DNA of 64,000 nt from Hyphomicrobiales bacterium (GTDB taxonomy: Bacteria; Pseudomonadota; Alphaproteobacteria; Rhizobiales; Xanthobacteraceae). The notes below the pieces were generated by a model, which saw nothing but the letters and a program-made list of their open reading frames with translations, searched no databases and was not told the DNA's origin. Positions 27,660 through 36,555 of this stretch are shown here, in pieces. A program made the translations under genes and the position numbers. Numbering within the stretch: the stretch's first letter is position 1; every line of letters begins with the position of its first letter. The DNA lies in assembly GCA_017305715.1 (NCBI GenBank), contig JAFKKG010000026.1, positions 1-64,000 of the forward strand, read 5' to 3'.

Positions 27660-28727
27660 CTATACCCCGAAGATTTTGGTGTACCGCGCCTTGATCTCCT
27701 CGCTTTGCGCCTGCACCGCAGCCGGGTCGGCCTTGAGCAGTTTCAGATTCGCCAGCGGGATATGCGCGCCCTTTTCCTTCACCTGCGCGTGAAACGAGCG
27801 GTGCGCGAACACGTCAACCAGCATCTGCTGGGTTTCGGCGCTGAAGAAGAAGCTCTGAAACAATTTGGCCGCGTTCGGATTGGGCGCCCCCTTGAAAATG
27901 CCGGAGGGAACGATGATCAGCGGCGATCCTTCGGTCGGGTAGACCACCTCGACGGGCTTACCCTGATCCTTGGCCAGCACCAGATTGTAGTCGTTGCCGT
28001 CAGCCATGATGGCGCGCTCGCCGAGCAGTATCTTCTTGGGCGGATCGGCGGCCGACTGCACCTGCATGACCTTCTGCTGGGCGAGCTTTTCCAGATAGAC
28101 CCAGCCGAGATCACGCGTCAGCACAAAGGTCGCGGTCATGATGGCCCCGCTGTAACCGGGATGGCCCTTGACGATCTTGCCCTGCCATTTTGGGTCAAGC
28201 AGGTCGGCATAGCTCTTCGGCGCTTCCCCGGGCTTGACGAGGTTGGTGTTGAAGCCGATCGCCTCCAGCCAGCCGCAGGAGGTCGCGTGCATGCCGTCGG
28301 GGTCGATCTGGTCGGCCGGGAAATGGTTCGCGACCTCCGCGGGCAAATAGGCCGCCAGCCAGTTGTTCTTCTTCCAGTCGAGATAATGCGCAGGATCCGT
28401 CGAGTTCGCGATATCGACGGCGTTGATGCCGCTGCCCTGCTCCTGCGCGATGCGCTGGAAAATCCGCTCCGCGCCGGATCGTTCGACCCGCACGCTGATA
28501 CCGGGATACTTGGCTTCGAACGTTCGCGCCAGCCGTTCGGCGGTGTTGAGTTCAAGCGCCGTGTAGAACGCCACCTTGCCTTCCTTCCTGGCCGCCGCGA
28601 TCAAGGCAGGCGTCACTTCGGAAGGCGGCGGCGCCGCGGCCTTGACCGGTTCGGCAAAAACGAGGCCGGCGGCGGAAACTGCCGACGCCTTCAATAGCTG
28701 GCGTCTCGACCATCGGCGGTCCCGCAT
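27660..28727 (-). CDS. Extracellular solute-binding protein (iron/thiamine-type, family 1)
   Basis: A 355-residue periplasmic binding protein of an ABC importer. A Tat signal (SRRQLLKASAVSAAGLVFA) precedes the mature domain VAFYTALELNTAERLARTFEAKYPGISV and RSGAERIFQRI, resembling AfuA/FbpA and thiamine-type proteins. The conserved region DPKWQGKIVKGHPGYSGA is present. Tyr-Tyr iron ligands are not evident, so the ligand is uncertain. No permease or ATPase gene is adjacent. GGGAGGATG supports the start. Confidence 0.88.
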   Translation of the reverse strand: MRDRRWSRRQLLKASAVSAAGLVFAEPVKAAAPPPSEVTPALIAAARKEGKVAFYTALELNTAERLARTFEAKYPGISVRVERSGAERIFQRIAQEQGSGINAVDIANSTDPAHYLDWKKNNWLAAYLPAEVANHFPADQIDPDGMHATSCGWLEAIGFNTNLVKPGEAPKSYADLLDPKWQGKIVKGHPGYSGAIMTATFVLTRDLGWVYLEKLAQQKVMQVQSAADPPKKILLGERAIMADGNDYNLVLAKDQGKPVEVVYPTEGSPLIIVPSGIFKGAPNPNAAKLFQSFFFSAETQQMLVDVFAHRSFHAQVKEKGAHIPLANLKLLKADPAAVQAQSEEIKARYTKIFGV

Positions 28728-28795
28728 CGCATCCTCCCGTTATGCCGCGGCCGTTGTTCAGCCACGTCGTTCCAACGCGCGTCACTCGAAATTTG

Positions 28796-29566
28796 CTAGC
28801 TGGCCCGCCGGTGCGACTTGAGCGCCTCGCCGAACGCCTCGAACAGCGCGCGGTTGATCGGATTGCGCTGCGGGTCGTATTCCGCATGCCATTGCACGCC
28901 GAGTGCAAAGGTCGGTGCATCGGCAATCCGGATCGCCTCGATGGTGCCGTCTTCCGCCACGCCCTCGATCACGACGCGCTCACCCGGCTCGAGGATGCCC
29001 TGCCCATGCAGCGAGTTCACGCGAATGGTGTCGCAGCCGAGCAGCTTTGCAAAGGTGCCGTCCGGTGTCAGATGGACATCATGCCGGTCGGCAAAGACGA
29101 CCAGCGGATCGGGGTGGATCTCGCCGTTCTCGAGCCGCGGCATGCGGTGATTGATGCGGCCGGGAATTTCGCGGATCTCGGGATGCAGCGAGCCACCAAA
29201 GGCGACGTTCATTTCCTGCAGGCCGCGGCAGATGCCGAAGATCGGCACGCCGCGGGCGACGCAGGCTTCGGCCAGCGCCAGGGCGACGTCGTCGCGATGG
29301 ATGTCGTAGGGTTCGTGCTTCTCATGCGGCTCGGTCTTGAAGCGGGTCGGATGAACATTGGCGCGAGCGCCGGTCAGCACCACCCCGTCGACGGCATCGA
29401 GCAGGGCGCCGATGTCGGTGATCTCGGGCGAGCCTGCAAACATCAACGGCAGCGCGCCCGCGACATCGGCCACCGCGCGAAGATTGCGCTCTCCGACCAT
29501 CTGGGTGTTGAAACGATTCTCCACGCGATGGGCGTTTCCGATCACACCGACCACGGGCCGTCTCAT
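28796..29566 (-). CDS. Class I glutamine amidotransferase-like hydrolase (peptidase C26, PuuD-type)
   Basis: A 256-residue cytoplasmic hydrolase. The nucleophile Cys is in PIFGICRGLQEMNVAFGGSL and the His-Glu pair in GVQWHAEYD, the class I amidotransferase triad. The family (gamma-glutamyl-gamma-aminobutyrate hydrolases) cleaves gamma-glutamyl conjugates such as those of putrescine; this role is inferred. The start at MRRPVVGVIGN is supported by GGAAGGCAGG; the open frame continues 58 codons upstream without a site. It lies 68 bases upstream of the solute-binding protein gene on the same strand, so co-transcription is possible. Confidence 0.88.
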   Translation of the reverse strand: MRRPVVGVIGNAHRVENRFNTQMVGERNLRAVADVAGALPLMFAGSPEITDIGALLDAVDGVVLTGARANVHPTRFKTEPHEKHEPYDIHRDDVALALAEACVARGVPIFGICRGLQEMNVAFGGSLHPEIREIPGRINHRMPRLENGEIHPDPLVVFADRHDVHLTPDGTFAKLLGCDTIRVNSLHGQGILEPGERVVIEGVAEDGTIEAIRIADAPTFALGVQWHAEYDPQRNPINRALFEAFGEALKSHRRAS

Positions 29567-29777
29567 CGCCTGCCTTCCGCTTTCATCGTCCTGTGCAAGG
29601 ATCTTCCAGGTTGGACCATGATTTTGGCCGATCATGCCTGCGAGATCGCAAGGGATCAACATGATATGCGGTCCAGTTCTGCTTGGCGGCTCCGCGGAAA
29701 ACTCGGGCCGCGCCGGCAAGCCCGGCGCCGAGACGGGCACCTGGGATCAATTTGGCGCTTGGCAGGCTCCGGCAGCC
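29567..29777. other. Intergenic region, nothing recognised
   Basis: About 210 bases upstream of the C26 hydrolase; presumably its promoter. No hairpin or repeat stood out. Confidence 0.3.
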
Positions 29778-30473
29778 CTACTTGCGCGTAAATGTCGCTT
29801 TGGCATCGATGGCCTCGGCGCCGGGCAGTCCTGCGGCCCGCAGCGCCGTGGCTGCCGGATTATCGGCACCGTTCAGCCATGGCAGTCTTGCCTGAATGCC
29901 GCGGGTCACCGGCTCGCCCAGCACGCCCCCGACATCGAGCGGCCAAAATCCGTTCGGCACCACTTCGGCTGATATCGCGTGGAGACGATAGCCCTTCCCC
30001 AGCACCGCCTCGGACTCGTCTGGTGGCACGTTGCGCGCGGTGGCGGGATTGGCCGGATCGGCAAATGTCAGGAGCACCGGAATCAGCGCGCCCGTTACCG
30101 GGACGGTGCCGGTCTGACGGTTCATCTCATTGAACGTCACCCGCTTGCCGCTGGCCGCAGTATAGGCGCGCAGCGCCACATAATTGATGCCATCGAGTTC
30201 GAGAGTCCGGTCGATATGCGCCAGCAGCGCGACCAGATTCCTGCCATGGCCGAGATCGACGAAGACGGCATCTCCCACGGTGCGGGTCGGACCGATCCCG
30301 CTATAGCCACGAAACGGGTGCACCGCCACGATTCCATGGGCCGATTTCCGCCCCTGCGGAGTCTCGACCTCGACGGTCAGGCGATATTTGTGGGCGGGCC
30401 GGTTGATCCTGATCTGATCGCCGAGATAGATCGCCGCCAGCAGCGCAATCGGCCCAATCCATTTGAAATTCAT
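29778..30473 (-). CDS. Hypothetical protein with N-terminal membrane anchor
   Basis: A 231-residue protein. MNFKWIGPIALLAAIYLGDQ is an N-terminal membrane or signal anchor; the rest is soluble and beta-rich with GDAVFVDLGHGRNLVALLAH and FNEMNRQTGTVPVTGALIPVLLTFADP. I do not recognise a named domain. GAGGATG sits before the ATG; a longer frame upstream overlaps the dispersed repeat and is not credible. The gene is monocistronic and divergent from the transporter-like gene. Confidence 0.7.
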   Translation of the reverse strand: MNFKWIGPIALLAAIYLGDQIRINRPAHKYRLTVEVETPQGRKSAHGIVAVHPFRGYSGIGPTRTVGDAVFVDLGHGRNLVALLAHIDRTLELDGINYVALRAYTAASGKRVTFNEMNRQTGTVPVTGALIPVLLTFADPANPATARNVPPDESEAVLGKGYRLHAISAEVVPNGFWPLDVGGVLGEPVTRGIQARLPWLNGADNPAATALRAAGLPGAEAIDAKATFTRK

Positions 30474-30548
30474 CGCATCCTCGCCGGAGCGCCCGTCCCC
30501 CGGAGCGCCGCTCCGATGGCATCGGCACAGAGCTCCAGATTCCTGATT

Positions 30549-30599
30549 TGACGCGTTTCTTGACGCGAACCGGCGCCCACTTCGCTGGAAAGCGCTCTT
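30549..30599. repeat. Dispersed palindromic repeat, copy B
   Basis: About 50 bases in the gap between two divergent genes. It shares TGACGCG, TTTCTTGACGCGAACCGG, CCACTTCGCTGGAA and GCGCTCT with copies A and C. The two halves form an imperfect hairpin. Confidence 0.85.
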
Positions 30600-30721
30600 G
30601 CGCCAAGCACCGCTTGGCATACCGGCCCCGCCAGCGTCAAACCGGCGCGCTTCGCCGCTTGATCCGGAGCGGATTTTCGCGAAAGACTGGCGCCACGAAT
30701 GTTCTGCAGGAAGGAATCAAC

Positions 30722-31840
30722 GTGACAGGTCCGGCTGACGAGCGCCTCTTGGCCCGCAACGATCTGGCGTGGGCGATATCGGTCGGCGGCATCGGCGTCG
30801 TGCTGTTCGCCGCGCTCTTGCTCTTTGCCTGGACCTTTGCCGCGACCCTGTTCCTGATCTTTGCCGGCGTGCTGCTCGGCGTCGCCCTCACCGCGATGGC
30901 CGACATGCTCGGCCGCGTCGTCAAGCTTCCGCATTCGCTCCGGCTCACCGTCGTCTGCCTGGTGCTGGCCGGCATGCTGTCGGGCATCCTTTTCCTCGGC
31001 GGCGCCACCATCGCGCAGCAGACTAAGGTGCTGAGCGAAACGATCAAGTCGCAGCTCGTGAACGTCAAGGCGTTCCTAGACAAGAATGGCGTCGATACCA
31101 GCTTTTTCGACATCGGCAGTCTCAACGCTGCCGCTTCGGATGCCTCTGCCCCGGCAACGCCGCACAACCTTCCCAGCGCCAGCACCCTCGCTTCCAGCGG
31201 CGGCGCCATTTTCAGCCAGAGCCTGAAACTGATTCTGGGCACCGTGAGCGCGGTCGGAAACTTCTTTATCGTGCTGTTCCTGGGTCTGGCCTTCGCCGTG
31301 CAGCCAGGCATCTACCGGGCCGGACTGCTGTTCATGGCGCCGGCCAGGCACCGCGACCGCGCCACCATCATTATCGACCGCATCGGGTGGACGCTGGAGC
31401 GCTGGCTGATCGCGCAGATCATCACCATGGTCGCCGTGTTCCTTGTCACCTGGGTGGGACTTGCGATCATCGGGATCCCAAGCTCGTTCATTCTGGGTAT
31501 CCAGGCCGGGTTGCTCGCCTTCATTCCGACGGTGGGCGCGATCCTCGGCGGGCTGATCGTGGTGCTGGCGAGCCTTGCCTCGGGATGGGTCGCGGCCCTC
31601 AGCGCCTTCATCCTGTTCCTCGGCGTGCACGCGCTGGAAAGCTACGTGCTGACGCCGATCATCCAGCGCCAGGCGCTGGATATCCCGCCGGCCACGCTGT
31701 TCGCGTTCCAGATCCTGCTCGGCGTCGTGTTCGGCATCTGGGGCCTGGCGCTGGCCCTGCCCCTGATGGCCATCGTCAAGGTCATGATCGACCATTTCAA
31801 GGCCGAAGAAGGGACGGCGCCCGGCACCATAACGGCGTAG
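30722..31840 (+). CDS. AI-2E family transporter (UPF0118/PerM-like)
   Basis: A 372-residue inner-membrane protein with about 7-8 hydrophobic segments: an N-terminal pair (about 15-55), one near 75-95, a soluble domain about 95-165, and a C-terminal membrane block ending LALALPLMAIVKVMID. Family motifs FLVTWVGLAIIGIPSSFILG and GLLAFIPTVGAILGG are clear. Members have been linked to export of AI-2 or to sodium/proton antiport; the substrate here is unknown. The start is a GTG with AGGAAGGAA upstream; the frame upstream contains the dispersed repeat. Confidence 0.9.
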   Translation: MTGPADERLLARNDLAWAISVGGIGVVLFAALLLFAWTFAATLFLIFAGVLLGVALTAMADMLGRVVKLPHSLRLTVVCLVLAGMLSGILFLGGATIAQQTKVLSETIKSQLVNVKAFLDKNGVDTSFFDIGSLNAAASDASAPATPHNLPSASTLASSGGAIFSQSLKLILGTVSAVGNFFIVLFLGLAFAVQPGIYRAGLLFMAPARHRDRATIIIDRIGWTLERWLIAQIITMVAVFLVTWVGLAIIGIPSSFILGIQAGLLAFIPTVGAILGGLIVVLASLASGWVAALSAFILFLGVHALESYVLTPIIQRQALDIPPATLFAFQILLGVVFGIWGLALALPLMAIVKVMIDHFKAEEGTAPGTITA

Positions 31841-31847
31841 CGCCCCC

Positions 31848-32144
31848 TCAGGTGCCGAGCACGGTCTCGGTGTGCTCCACCTCGGGAGGTGCCGCAAAAT
31901 ACGGCCCGACCAGGGCGCGCCAGGCCGTGAAATCTTCCGAGCCGCGGAAATCGACGGTGTGATTTTCCAGCGTTTCCCATTTCGCCAGCAGGCGATAGCG
32001 CGACGGCTTCTCGATCGACTTGTGCAGTTCAAAGCCCTTGCCACCCTTGGCGCGCAGGAACAGCGGCCGCGCCTTGGCGACGGCGGCTTCAAAATCCTTC
32101 TCGGTGCCGGGCTTGACGTCGATTTGTGCGATTTCGGTGATCAT
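31848..32144 (-). CDS. Antibiotic biosynthesis monooxygenase (ABM) domain protein
   Basis: A 98-residue single-domain protein of the dimeric ferredoxin-like fold. Motifs: ITEIAQIDVKPGTEKDFEAAV at the N-terminus and RYRLLAKWETLENHTVDFRGSEDF in the middle. Relatives include quinol oxidases (YgiN) and heme-degrading enzymes; no heme ligand pattern is obvious, so the substrate is open. It converges with the transporter gene with only 7 bases between the stops. Confidence 0.85.
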   Translation of the reverse strand: MITEIAQIDVKPGTEKDFEAAVAKARPLFLRAKGGKGFELHKSIEKPSRYRLLAKWETLENHTVDFRGSEDFTAWRALVGPYFAAPPEVEHTETVLGT

Positions 32145-32197
32145 GTTGATACAGCCTTCTGCTGGGAATAACTGCGTCTAGCTACCCCAGCCGGGCC

Positions 32198-32223
32198 AAA
32201 AGAAAAAGGCGCCGTGCGGCGCC
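32198..32223 (-). terminator. Rho-independent terminator of the small membrane protein gene
   Basis: Read on the minus strand, GGCGCC-GCAC-GGCGCC is followed by TTTTTCTTTT. It lies about 25 bases after the stop of the 78-residue protein gene. Confidence 0.88.
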
Positions 32224-32249
32224 CCGACATCGACGTCACGCATACCGGC

Positions 32250-32486
32250 TCAGTTGAACAACAGCACCGCGCCCACGACCATCAGGCAACAGCCGACGAA
32301 CAGGATGACGGGCCAGTGCGTTCTGCGCTGATCGTAACGGCCTTGCGCACGGCGCTCGCGGATCAGCGCCGTCTCGAATTCTTCCGAGCTGGAGAACATG
32401 CAGGCGAAGCCGCTGCGGGCCGAGACGGCGGCCGCTTCCAGCGACGTCAGCGCAGCCTCGGGGTTTCGCGTGCGGATCGAGTCCAT
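32250..32486 (-). CDS. Small membrane protein, function unknown
   Basis: A 78-residue protein with a charged N-terminal domain (TRNPEAALTSLEAAAVSARS, EEFETALIRERRAQGRYDQR) and one C-terminal membrane helix (WPVILFVGCCLMVVGAVLLF). It is likely anchored in the inner membrane with the N-terminus in the cytoplasm. The strong terminator downstream supports a real transcript. I do not recognise the family. Confidence 0.65.
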   Translation of the reverse strand: MDSIRTRNPEAALTSLEAAAVSARSGFACMFSSSEEFETALIRERRAQGRYDQRRTHWPVILFVGCCLMVVGAVLLFN

Positions 32487-32538
32487 GGCGCAAATAATAT
32501 GGACGGAACGGTAAACGCAGGGTTACCGCCGCATCGCG

Positions 32539-33756
32539 TCAGCTCGTGGCAGGCTGCGTCCGTACCGGTGCAGGAAGGCCTGCGGTCTTGCGCCGCCAAT
32601 GCTCCAGCGACAGCGGCAGTTCTTCCGCAGCCTCGACGCGGTTGCGGCCGCTCCGCTTGGCCTGATAGAGCGCGGTGTCGGCCGCCGCGAGCAGCACCTC
32701 GAGTTCGGTGCCGGCCGGTCCGCCGGCGACGCCGATGCTGACGGTGGTATCGACCGGGCCTTCCTCGCACACGATTCCGGACGCCTCGAACGCTTCACGC
32801 ACGCGCTCGGCGACCAGCACGCCCTCTTCCAGCGCGCACGGCAATAGCGCGGCGAACTCCTCGCCGCCGATGCGACCCGAGAGGTCGCTGATGCGAAGGT
32901 TGTTGACCACCACCGTGGAGAACAGTTTGAGGATTTCGTCGCCCGCGGGATGGCCGAAGCGGTCGTTGATGCCCTTGAAATGGTCGATGTCGAAGATCAT
33001 CACGGTCACCGGCCGGCCGGCCTTGGCCTCGCGATCGATCACCCGGGCGCAGGCTTCGGCGAAGCCGCGGCGATTGAGCATGCCGCTCAGCGGGTCGATC
33101 GACGCCGCCGTCTTGTGCACGGTGACCGCACGGTCGGATACCAGCATGAAGATGACGAACACGGTGCCGATGGCATAGAGCACGAGCTCGATCGAGAAGG
33201 CCGTCACCCAGACGCTGGTGGAGAAGTTTTCGTCATGGGCCCGCAAGAGATCGCCGAGCAGGATCGGCAGCATCAATACGCAACCATGCATGACCGGCAC
33301 CGCGATCGTCGGCCAGCGCTTCTGCATGCTGCGCCGTCGCTCGCTCCACAATTCCGAGGCCGTCAGCGCCGCATAGATCGCGACGATCGCAGCCCCGATG
33401 GTCAGGCGCATCGCGACATCGAGCGCCGGCAACGTCACGGAAATGCCGACCCAGGCGATCGCGCCGAACACCAGTCCCGGCAGATTGGGCTTGCGGCCGA
33501 GAAATACCCGCGCGGCATTCCAGACCATGCCGCAGGCGATGAAGCCGACCGCGTTCAGCGCCAGTATCAGTGGCTCGCCGAGTTTGGCGCCACCGACGGT
33601 CCAGATCGCCACCGAGGCCGCGCCGAGCAGATAGGCCGTGCCCCACCACTTCAACGCCGGGACATTCTCCTGCTTGCCGAAGAAAATCAGCATGGCACCG
33701 AGCATGCCCGCCACCATGGTCGCGAACAGATAAAGCGTGGACGTATCGAACGACAT
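32539..33756 (-). CDS. Membrane-bound diguanylate cyclase
   Basis: A 405-residue inner-membrane enzyme making cyclic di-GMP from GTP. About seven N-terminal hydrophobic segments (residues 5-220) precede a C-terminal GGDEF domain (about 230-385): DPLSGMLNRRGFAEA, FDIDHFKGINDRFGHPAGDEIL, and active-site motif GGEEF. An RxxD inhibitory site (RISD) stands five residues before GGEEF, so product inhibition is expected. The membrane part resembles 7TM-type sensory modules. The ATG with AAGGTGGGG upstream is chosen over a GTG three codons earlier. Confidence 0.93.
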   Translation of the reverse strand: MSFDTSTLYLFATMVAGMLGAMLIFFGKQENVPALKWWGTAYLLGAASVAIWTVGGAKLGEPLILALNAVGFIACGMVWNAARVFLGRKPNLPGLVFGAIAWVGISVTLPALDVAMRLTIGAAIVAIYAALTASELWSERRRSMQKRWPTIAVPVMHGCVLMLPILLGDLLRAHDENFSTSVWVTAFSIELVLYAIGTVFVIFMLVSDRAVTVHKTAASIDPLSGMLNRRGFAEACARVIDREAKAGRPVTVMIFDIDHFKGINDRFGHPAGDEILKLFSTVVVNNLRISDLSGRIGGEEFAALLPCALEEGVLVAERVREAFEASGIVCEEGPVDTTVSIGVAGGPAGTELEVLLAAADTALYQAKRSGRNRVEAAEELPLSLEHWRRKTAGLPAPVRTQPATS

Positions 33757-33920
33757 GAGCCCCACCTTGCAGTGTGATGCAATGTTGTGTGGCGCGATAT
33801 GAAGTGTGATGCCTGCGCCGCTACGGCCCGCACGCTAAGACCCGCGGGTTCCAAATTCGTTTGTACGCCTACGCAAGTTTTCGTGAAAATCTGCGTTAAT
33901 TCATCTCTAAACTACAAACA

Positions 33921-33946
33921 AAAAGGGCGCTGTTGGGCGCCCTTTT
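33921..33946. terminator. Bidirectional terminator downstream of rpsI
   Basis: A 10-bp perfect stem AAAAGGGCGC/GCGCCCTTTT. On the minus strand it is followed by TGTTTGT, closing the rplM-rpsI operon. Confidence 0.9.
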
Positions 33947-33991
33947 CTTCGTTCTTGAATGCAGCAATCGCCGCAAATTTTAGCGAAGCAA

Positions 33992-34468
33992 TTAGCGCTT
34001 CGAGAACTGGAACGACTTGCGCGCCTTGGCGCGGCCGTACTTCTTGCGCTCCACGGTGCGGGAGTCGCGGGTCAGGAAGCCGCCCTTCTTCAACACGCCG
34101 CGCAAGTCCGGCTCGAAGTTGGTCAGCGCCTTCGAGATGCCGTGGCGCACGGCACCCGCCTGGCCCGACAGACCGCCGCCGGCAACCGTGCAGATGACGT
34201 CGTACTGGCCGGCGCGGGCAGCGGCAACCAGCGGCTGCTGGATCAGCATGCGCAGCACGGGACGGGCGAAATAGACTTCGACTTCGCGGGTGTTGACCAC
34301 GATCTTGCCGGCGCCCGGCTTGATCCAGACGCGGGCGACCGCGTCCTTGCGCTTGCCGGTGGCGTAGGCGCGGTTGAACTTGTCGACCTTCTTGACGTAT
34401 TTCGGCGCTTCGGGAGCCGCCGTCTTCAGGGACGACAACTGGTCGAGCGACTGCATGGTGTCGGACAT
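33992..34468 (-). CDS. rpsI: 30S ribosomal protein S9
   Basis: A 158-residue ribosomal protein of the small-subunit head. Signatures: [38 protein letters not shown] and the C-terminal tail ending [17 protein letters not shown] that reaches the P-site tRNA. A roughly 25-residue N-terminal extension is typical of rhizobia. It starts one base after the rplM stop, so the two are one operon. Confidence 0.98.
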   Translation of the reverse strand: MSDTMQSLDQLSSLKTAAPEAPKYVKKVDKFNRAYATGKRKDAVARVWIKPGAGKIVVNTREVEVYFARPVLRMLIQQPLVAAARAGQYDVICTVAGGGLSGQAGAVRHGISKALTNFEPDLRGVLKKGGFLTRDSRTVERKKYGRAKARKSFQFSKR

Positions 34469-34469
34469 C

Positions 34470-34934
34470 TTATGCGGCCCTCATGTTCTTGCGGTTCATC
34501 GAAGCGATATCAACCGTCTCGGGCTGCTGGGCTTCATGCGGATGTTCGGCGCCGGGGTAAACGCGCAGATTGCCCATCTGCACGCGGCCGAGCGGACCGC
34601 GCGGGATCATGCGCTCGATGGCCTTCTCGACGACGCGCTCGGGGAAGCGACCCTCGAGGATCGATTTCGCGGTGCGTTCCTTGATGCCACCGATGAAGCC
34701 GGTGTGTTTGTAGTAGACCTTGTTGTCGCGCTTGCGACCGGTCAGGACGACGTGCGCCGCGTTGATGATGACGACGTGATCGCCGCAATCGACGTGGGGC
34801 GTGTAGGTGGGCAGGTGTTTGCCGCGCAGGCGCATGGCAACGAGGGTAGCGAGCCGTCCGACCACCAGACCTTTGGCGTCGATCAGCACCCACTTCTTCG
34901 TCACCTCGGCGGGCTTGGCCGAAAAGGTTTTCAT
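34470..34934 (-). CDS. rplM: 50S ribosomal protein L13
   Basis: A 154-residue large-subunit protein needed early in assembly. Signatures: [52 protein letters not shown] and [20 protein letters not shown]. It is the first gene of the rplM-rpsI operon. The 155 bases upstream carry the promoter; no L13-type leader structure was recognised. Confidence 0.98.
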   Translation of the reverse strand: MKTFSAKPAEVTKKWVLIDAKGLVVGRLATLVAMRLRGKHLPTYTPHVDCGDHVVIINAAHVVLTGRKRDNKVYYKHTGFIGGIKERTAKSILEGRFPERVVEKAIERMIPRGPLGRVQMGNLRVYPGAEHPHEAQQPETVDIASMNRKNMRAA

Positions 34935-35089
34935 GTGAGGAAATCCGTGAAAGGGGACCGCGGCGCAGGCTGCGCCGAACTGCGGCGGTTTCTAGAGAAC
35001 CGGGCGCCGCGCGTCAATGCCGGATGGAGATAATTACAATAGCAAAAACAAGGGTTTGTAAATATGGTGTCATATTACCTCACAAAAGC

Positions 35090-35518
35090 CTACGTGTTTG
35101 GAATGGAATAGGTCGACGTGACATGCGCGATCGGATCGGGCGACGTGCCGGACAATAGATTGACCTCGCCCACCGCCAGGCGCTTGCCGAGTTTCAACAG
35201 CCGCGCCGCCGCCAACACGTCCTGGCCGGGCTGGCCCTTGCGCAGGAAATTGATGTTGAGGTTGGTCGTTACCGCCAGCCCGACCGGGCCGATCGCCGAA
35301 AGCAGCACCACATACATCGCGAAATCGGCCATCGCCATCAGCGTCGGGCCCGATACCGTGCCGCCCGGACGAAGCATGTTCTCATTGTAGCGCTGCCGCA
35401 GCAGGCAGGTTTCGCCGTCGGCGCTTTCGATGGTGATATCGCCGCCCTTGAATGCCTGCGGGAATTCATCGTGGAGGAACTTCTCCAGTTCAGCCACGCT
35501 CATTTTTGCTGTCGCCAT
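35090..35518 (-). CDS. PaaI-type hotdog-fold acyl-CoA thioesterase
   Basis: A 142-residue hotdog-domain protein. The family core is RPGGTVSGPTLMAMADFAMYVVLL followed by TNLNINFLRKGQPGQDVLAAARLLKLGKRLAVGEVNL. The usual active-site Asp/Glu is represented by the Asp of MADFAM. It likely hydrolyses an aromatic or short-chain acyl-CoA. It is divergent from an enoyl-CoA hydratase gene about 85 bases away, which suggests related acyl-CoA chemistry. Confidence 0.88.
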   Translation of the reverse strand: MATAKMSVAELEKFLHDEFPQAFKGGDITIESADGETCLLRQRYNENMLRPGGTVSGPTLMAMADFAMYVVLLSAIGPVGLAVTTNLNINFLRKGQPGQDVLAAARLLKLGKRLAVGEVNLLSGTSPDPIAHVTSTYSIPNT

Positions 35519-35604
35519 GCCGACCCCTGCCCTCGCTTCAGACCGCCTGTTACATTAAGTTGTCATCAAAGCCCAAACAAAACCATTGAGTGGAAACTTT
35601 CGAG

Positions 35605-36429
35605 ATGTCGCCCCAGACCGCCCGCGCGCCTGCCCCTCCATCGCCAATTCTGCTGCGCGAAAACGTCGGCAACATCGCCGTACTGACCCTGAACCGGCCG
35701 GCGGCGCGCAACAGCCTCTCCGAAGGCCTGATCGCCGAACTACATGGCGCGTTCAGGGATATCCACGATGACAGGAGTGTGCGCGCGGTCGTGATAGCGG
35801 CCAACGGCTCGGCCTTTTCCGCCGGCCACGACATGAAGGAACTGACCGCGCGCCGCAGCGATGCCGATCGTGGCCGCGCCTATTTCGCAGAGATCATGAA
35901 CGCCTGCAGCGCGATGATGCAGGCGATCGTGCAATTGCCAAAGCCGGTGGTCGCCGCCGTGCAGGGTATCGCAACCGCCGCCGGCTGCCAGTTGGTGGCG
36001 AGTTGCGATCTGGCCGTCGCCTCCGAGGCCGCGCGTTTTGCCACGCCGGGTGTCGACATCGGCCTGTTCTGCTCGACGCCGATGGTGGCGCTGTCGCGCA
36101 ACGTCCCGCGCAAGCAGGCGATGGAAATGCTGCTGACCGGCGAGCCGGTCGACGCCAGGACGGCGCAAGGCCTCGGCCTCGTCAACCGCGTGGTAGCCCC
36201 GGGCACCGAACGCGACGCGGCGATAGCACTGGCCCAAAAGGTCGCGCTCAAATCCGCCTACACCATCAAACTCGGCAAGGAAGCGTTCTACCGGCAGGCT
36301 GAAATGAACCTTGCCGATGCCTATCGCTATGCGGCGGAGGTGATGACCGAAAACATGATGGCGCGCGACGCCGAGGAAGGCATCGGCGCCTTCATCGAGA
36401 AGCGCGAGCCGAAATGGCAGGATAGATAG
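35605..36429 (+). CDS. Enoyl-CoA hydratase/isomerase family protein
   Basis: A 274-residue crotonase-fold enzyme. Oxyanion-hole motifs are present: SAFSAGHDMKELT (about residues 72-84) and GIATAAGCQLVASCDLAVAS. The first catalytic Glu position is replaced (PGVDIGLFCSTPMVALSR), so hydratase activity is uncertain and an isomerase or other acyl-CoA reaction is possible. The ATG is chosen; a GTG five codons upstream is an alternative. Confidence 0.88.
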   Translation: MSPQTARAPAPPSPILLRENVGNIAVLTLNRPAARNSLSEGLIAELHGAFRDIHDDRSVRAVVIAANGSAFSAGHDMKELTARRSDADRGRAYFAEIMNACSAMMQAIVQLPKPVVAAVQGIATAAGCQLVASCDLAVASEAARFATPGVDIGLFCSTPMVALSRNVPRKQAMEMLLTGEPVDARTAQGLGLVNRVVAPGTERDAAIALAQKVALKSAYTIKLGKEAFYRQAEMNLADAYRYAAEVMTENMMARDAEEGIGAFIEKREPKWQDR

Positions 36430-36439
36430 GATTGCATCT

Positions 36440-36538
36440 CCTCATCCCGAGCAGCGGCGTCTTCGCCGCGTCTCGAAGGACGAGGCCCGTACTCTGGCCT
36501 CATGGTTCGAGACGCGCTTTGCGCTCCTCACCATGAGG
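36440..36538. repeat. Two dispersed intergenic palindromes (CCTCATCC / CCTCATGG type)
   Basis: The first (36440-36485) runs from CCTCATCCCGAG to CTCGAAGGACGAGG. The second (36498-36538) is bounded by CCTCATGG and CCATGAGG with the core TTCGAGACGCGC. Both are of a kind I recognise as highly repeated in Bradyrhizobium intergenic DNA. They fill the gap between the enoyl-CoA hydratase and CoA-binding genes. Confidence 0.8.
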
Positions 36539-36555
36539 GATTGGGAATACCCTCA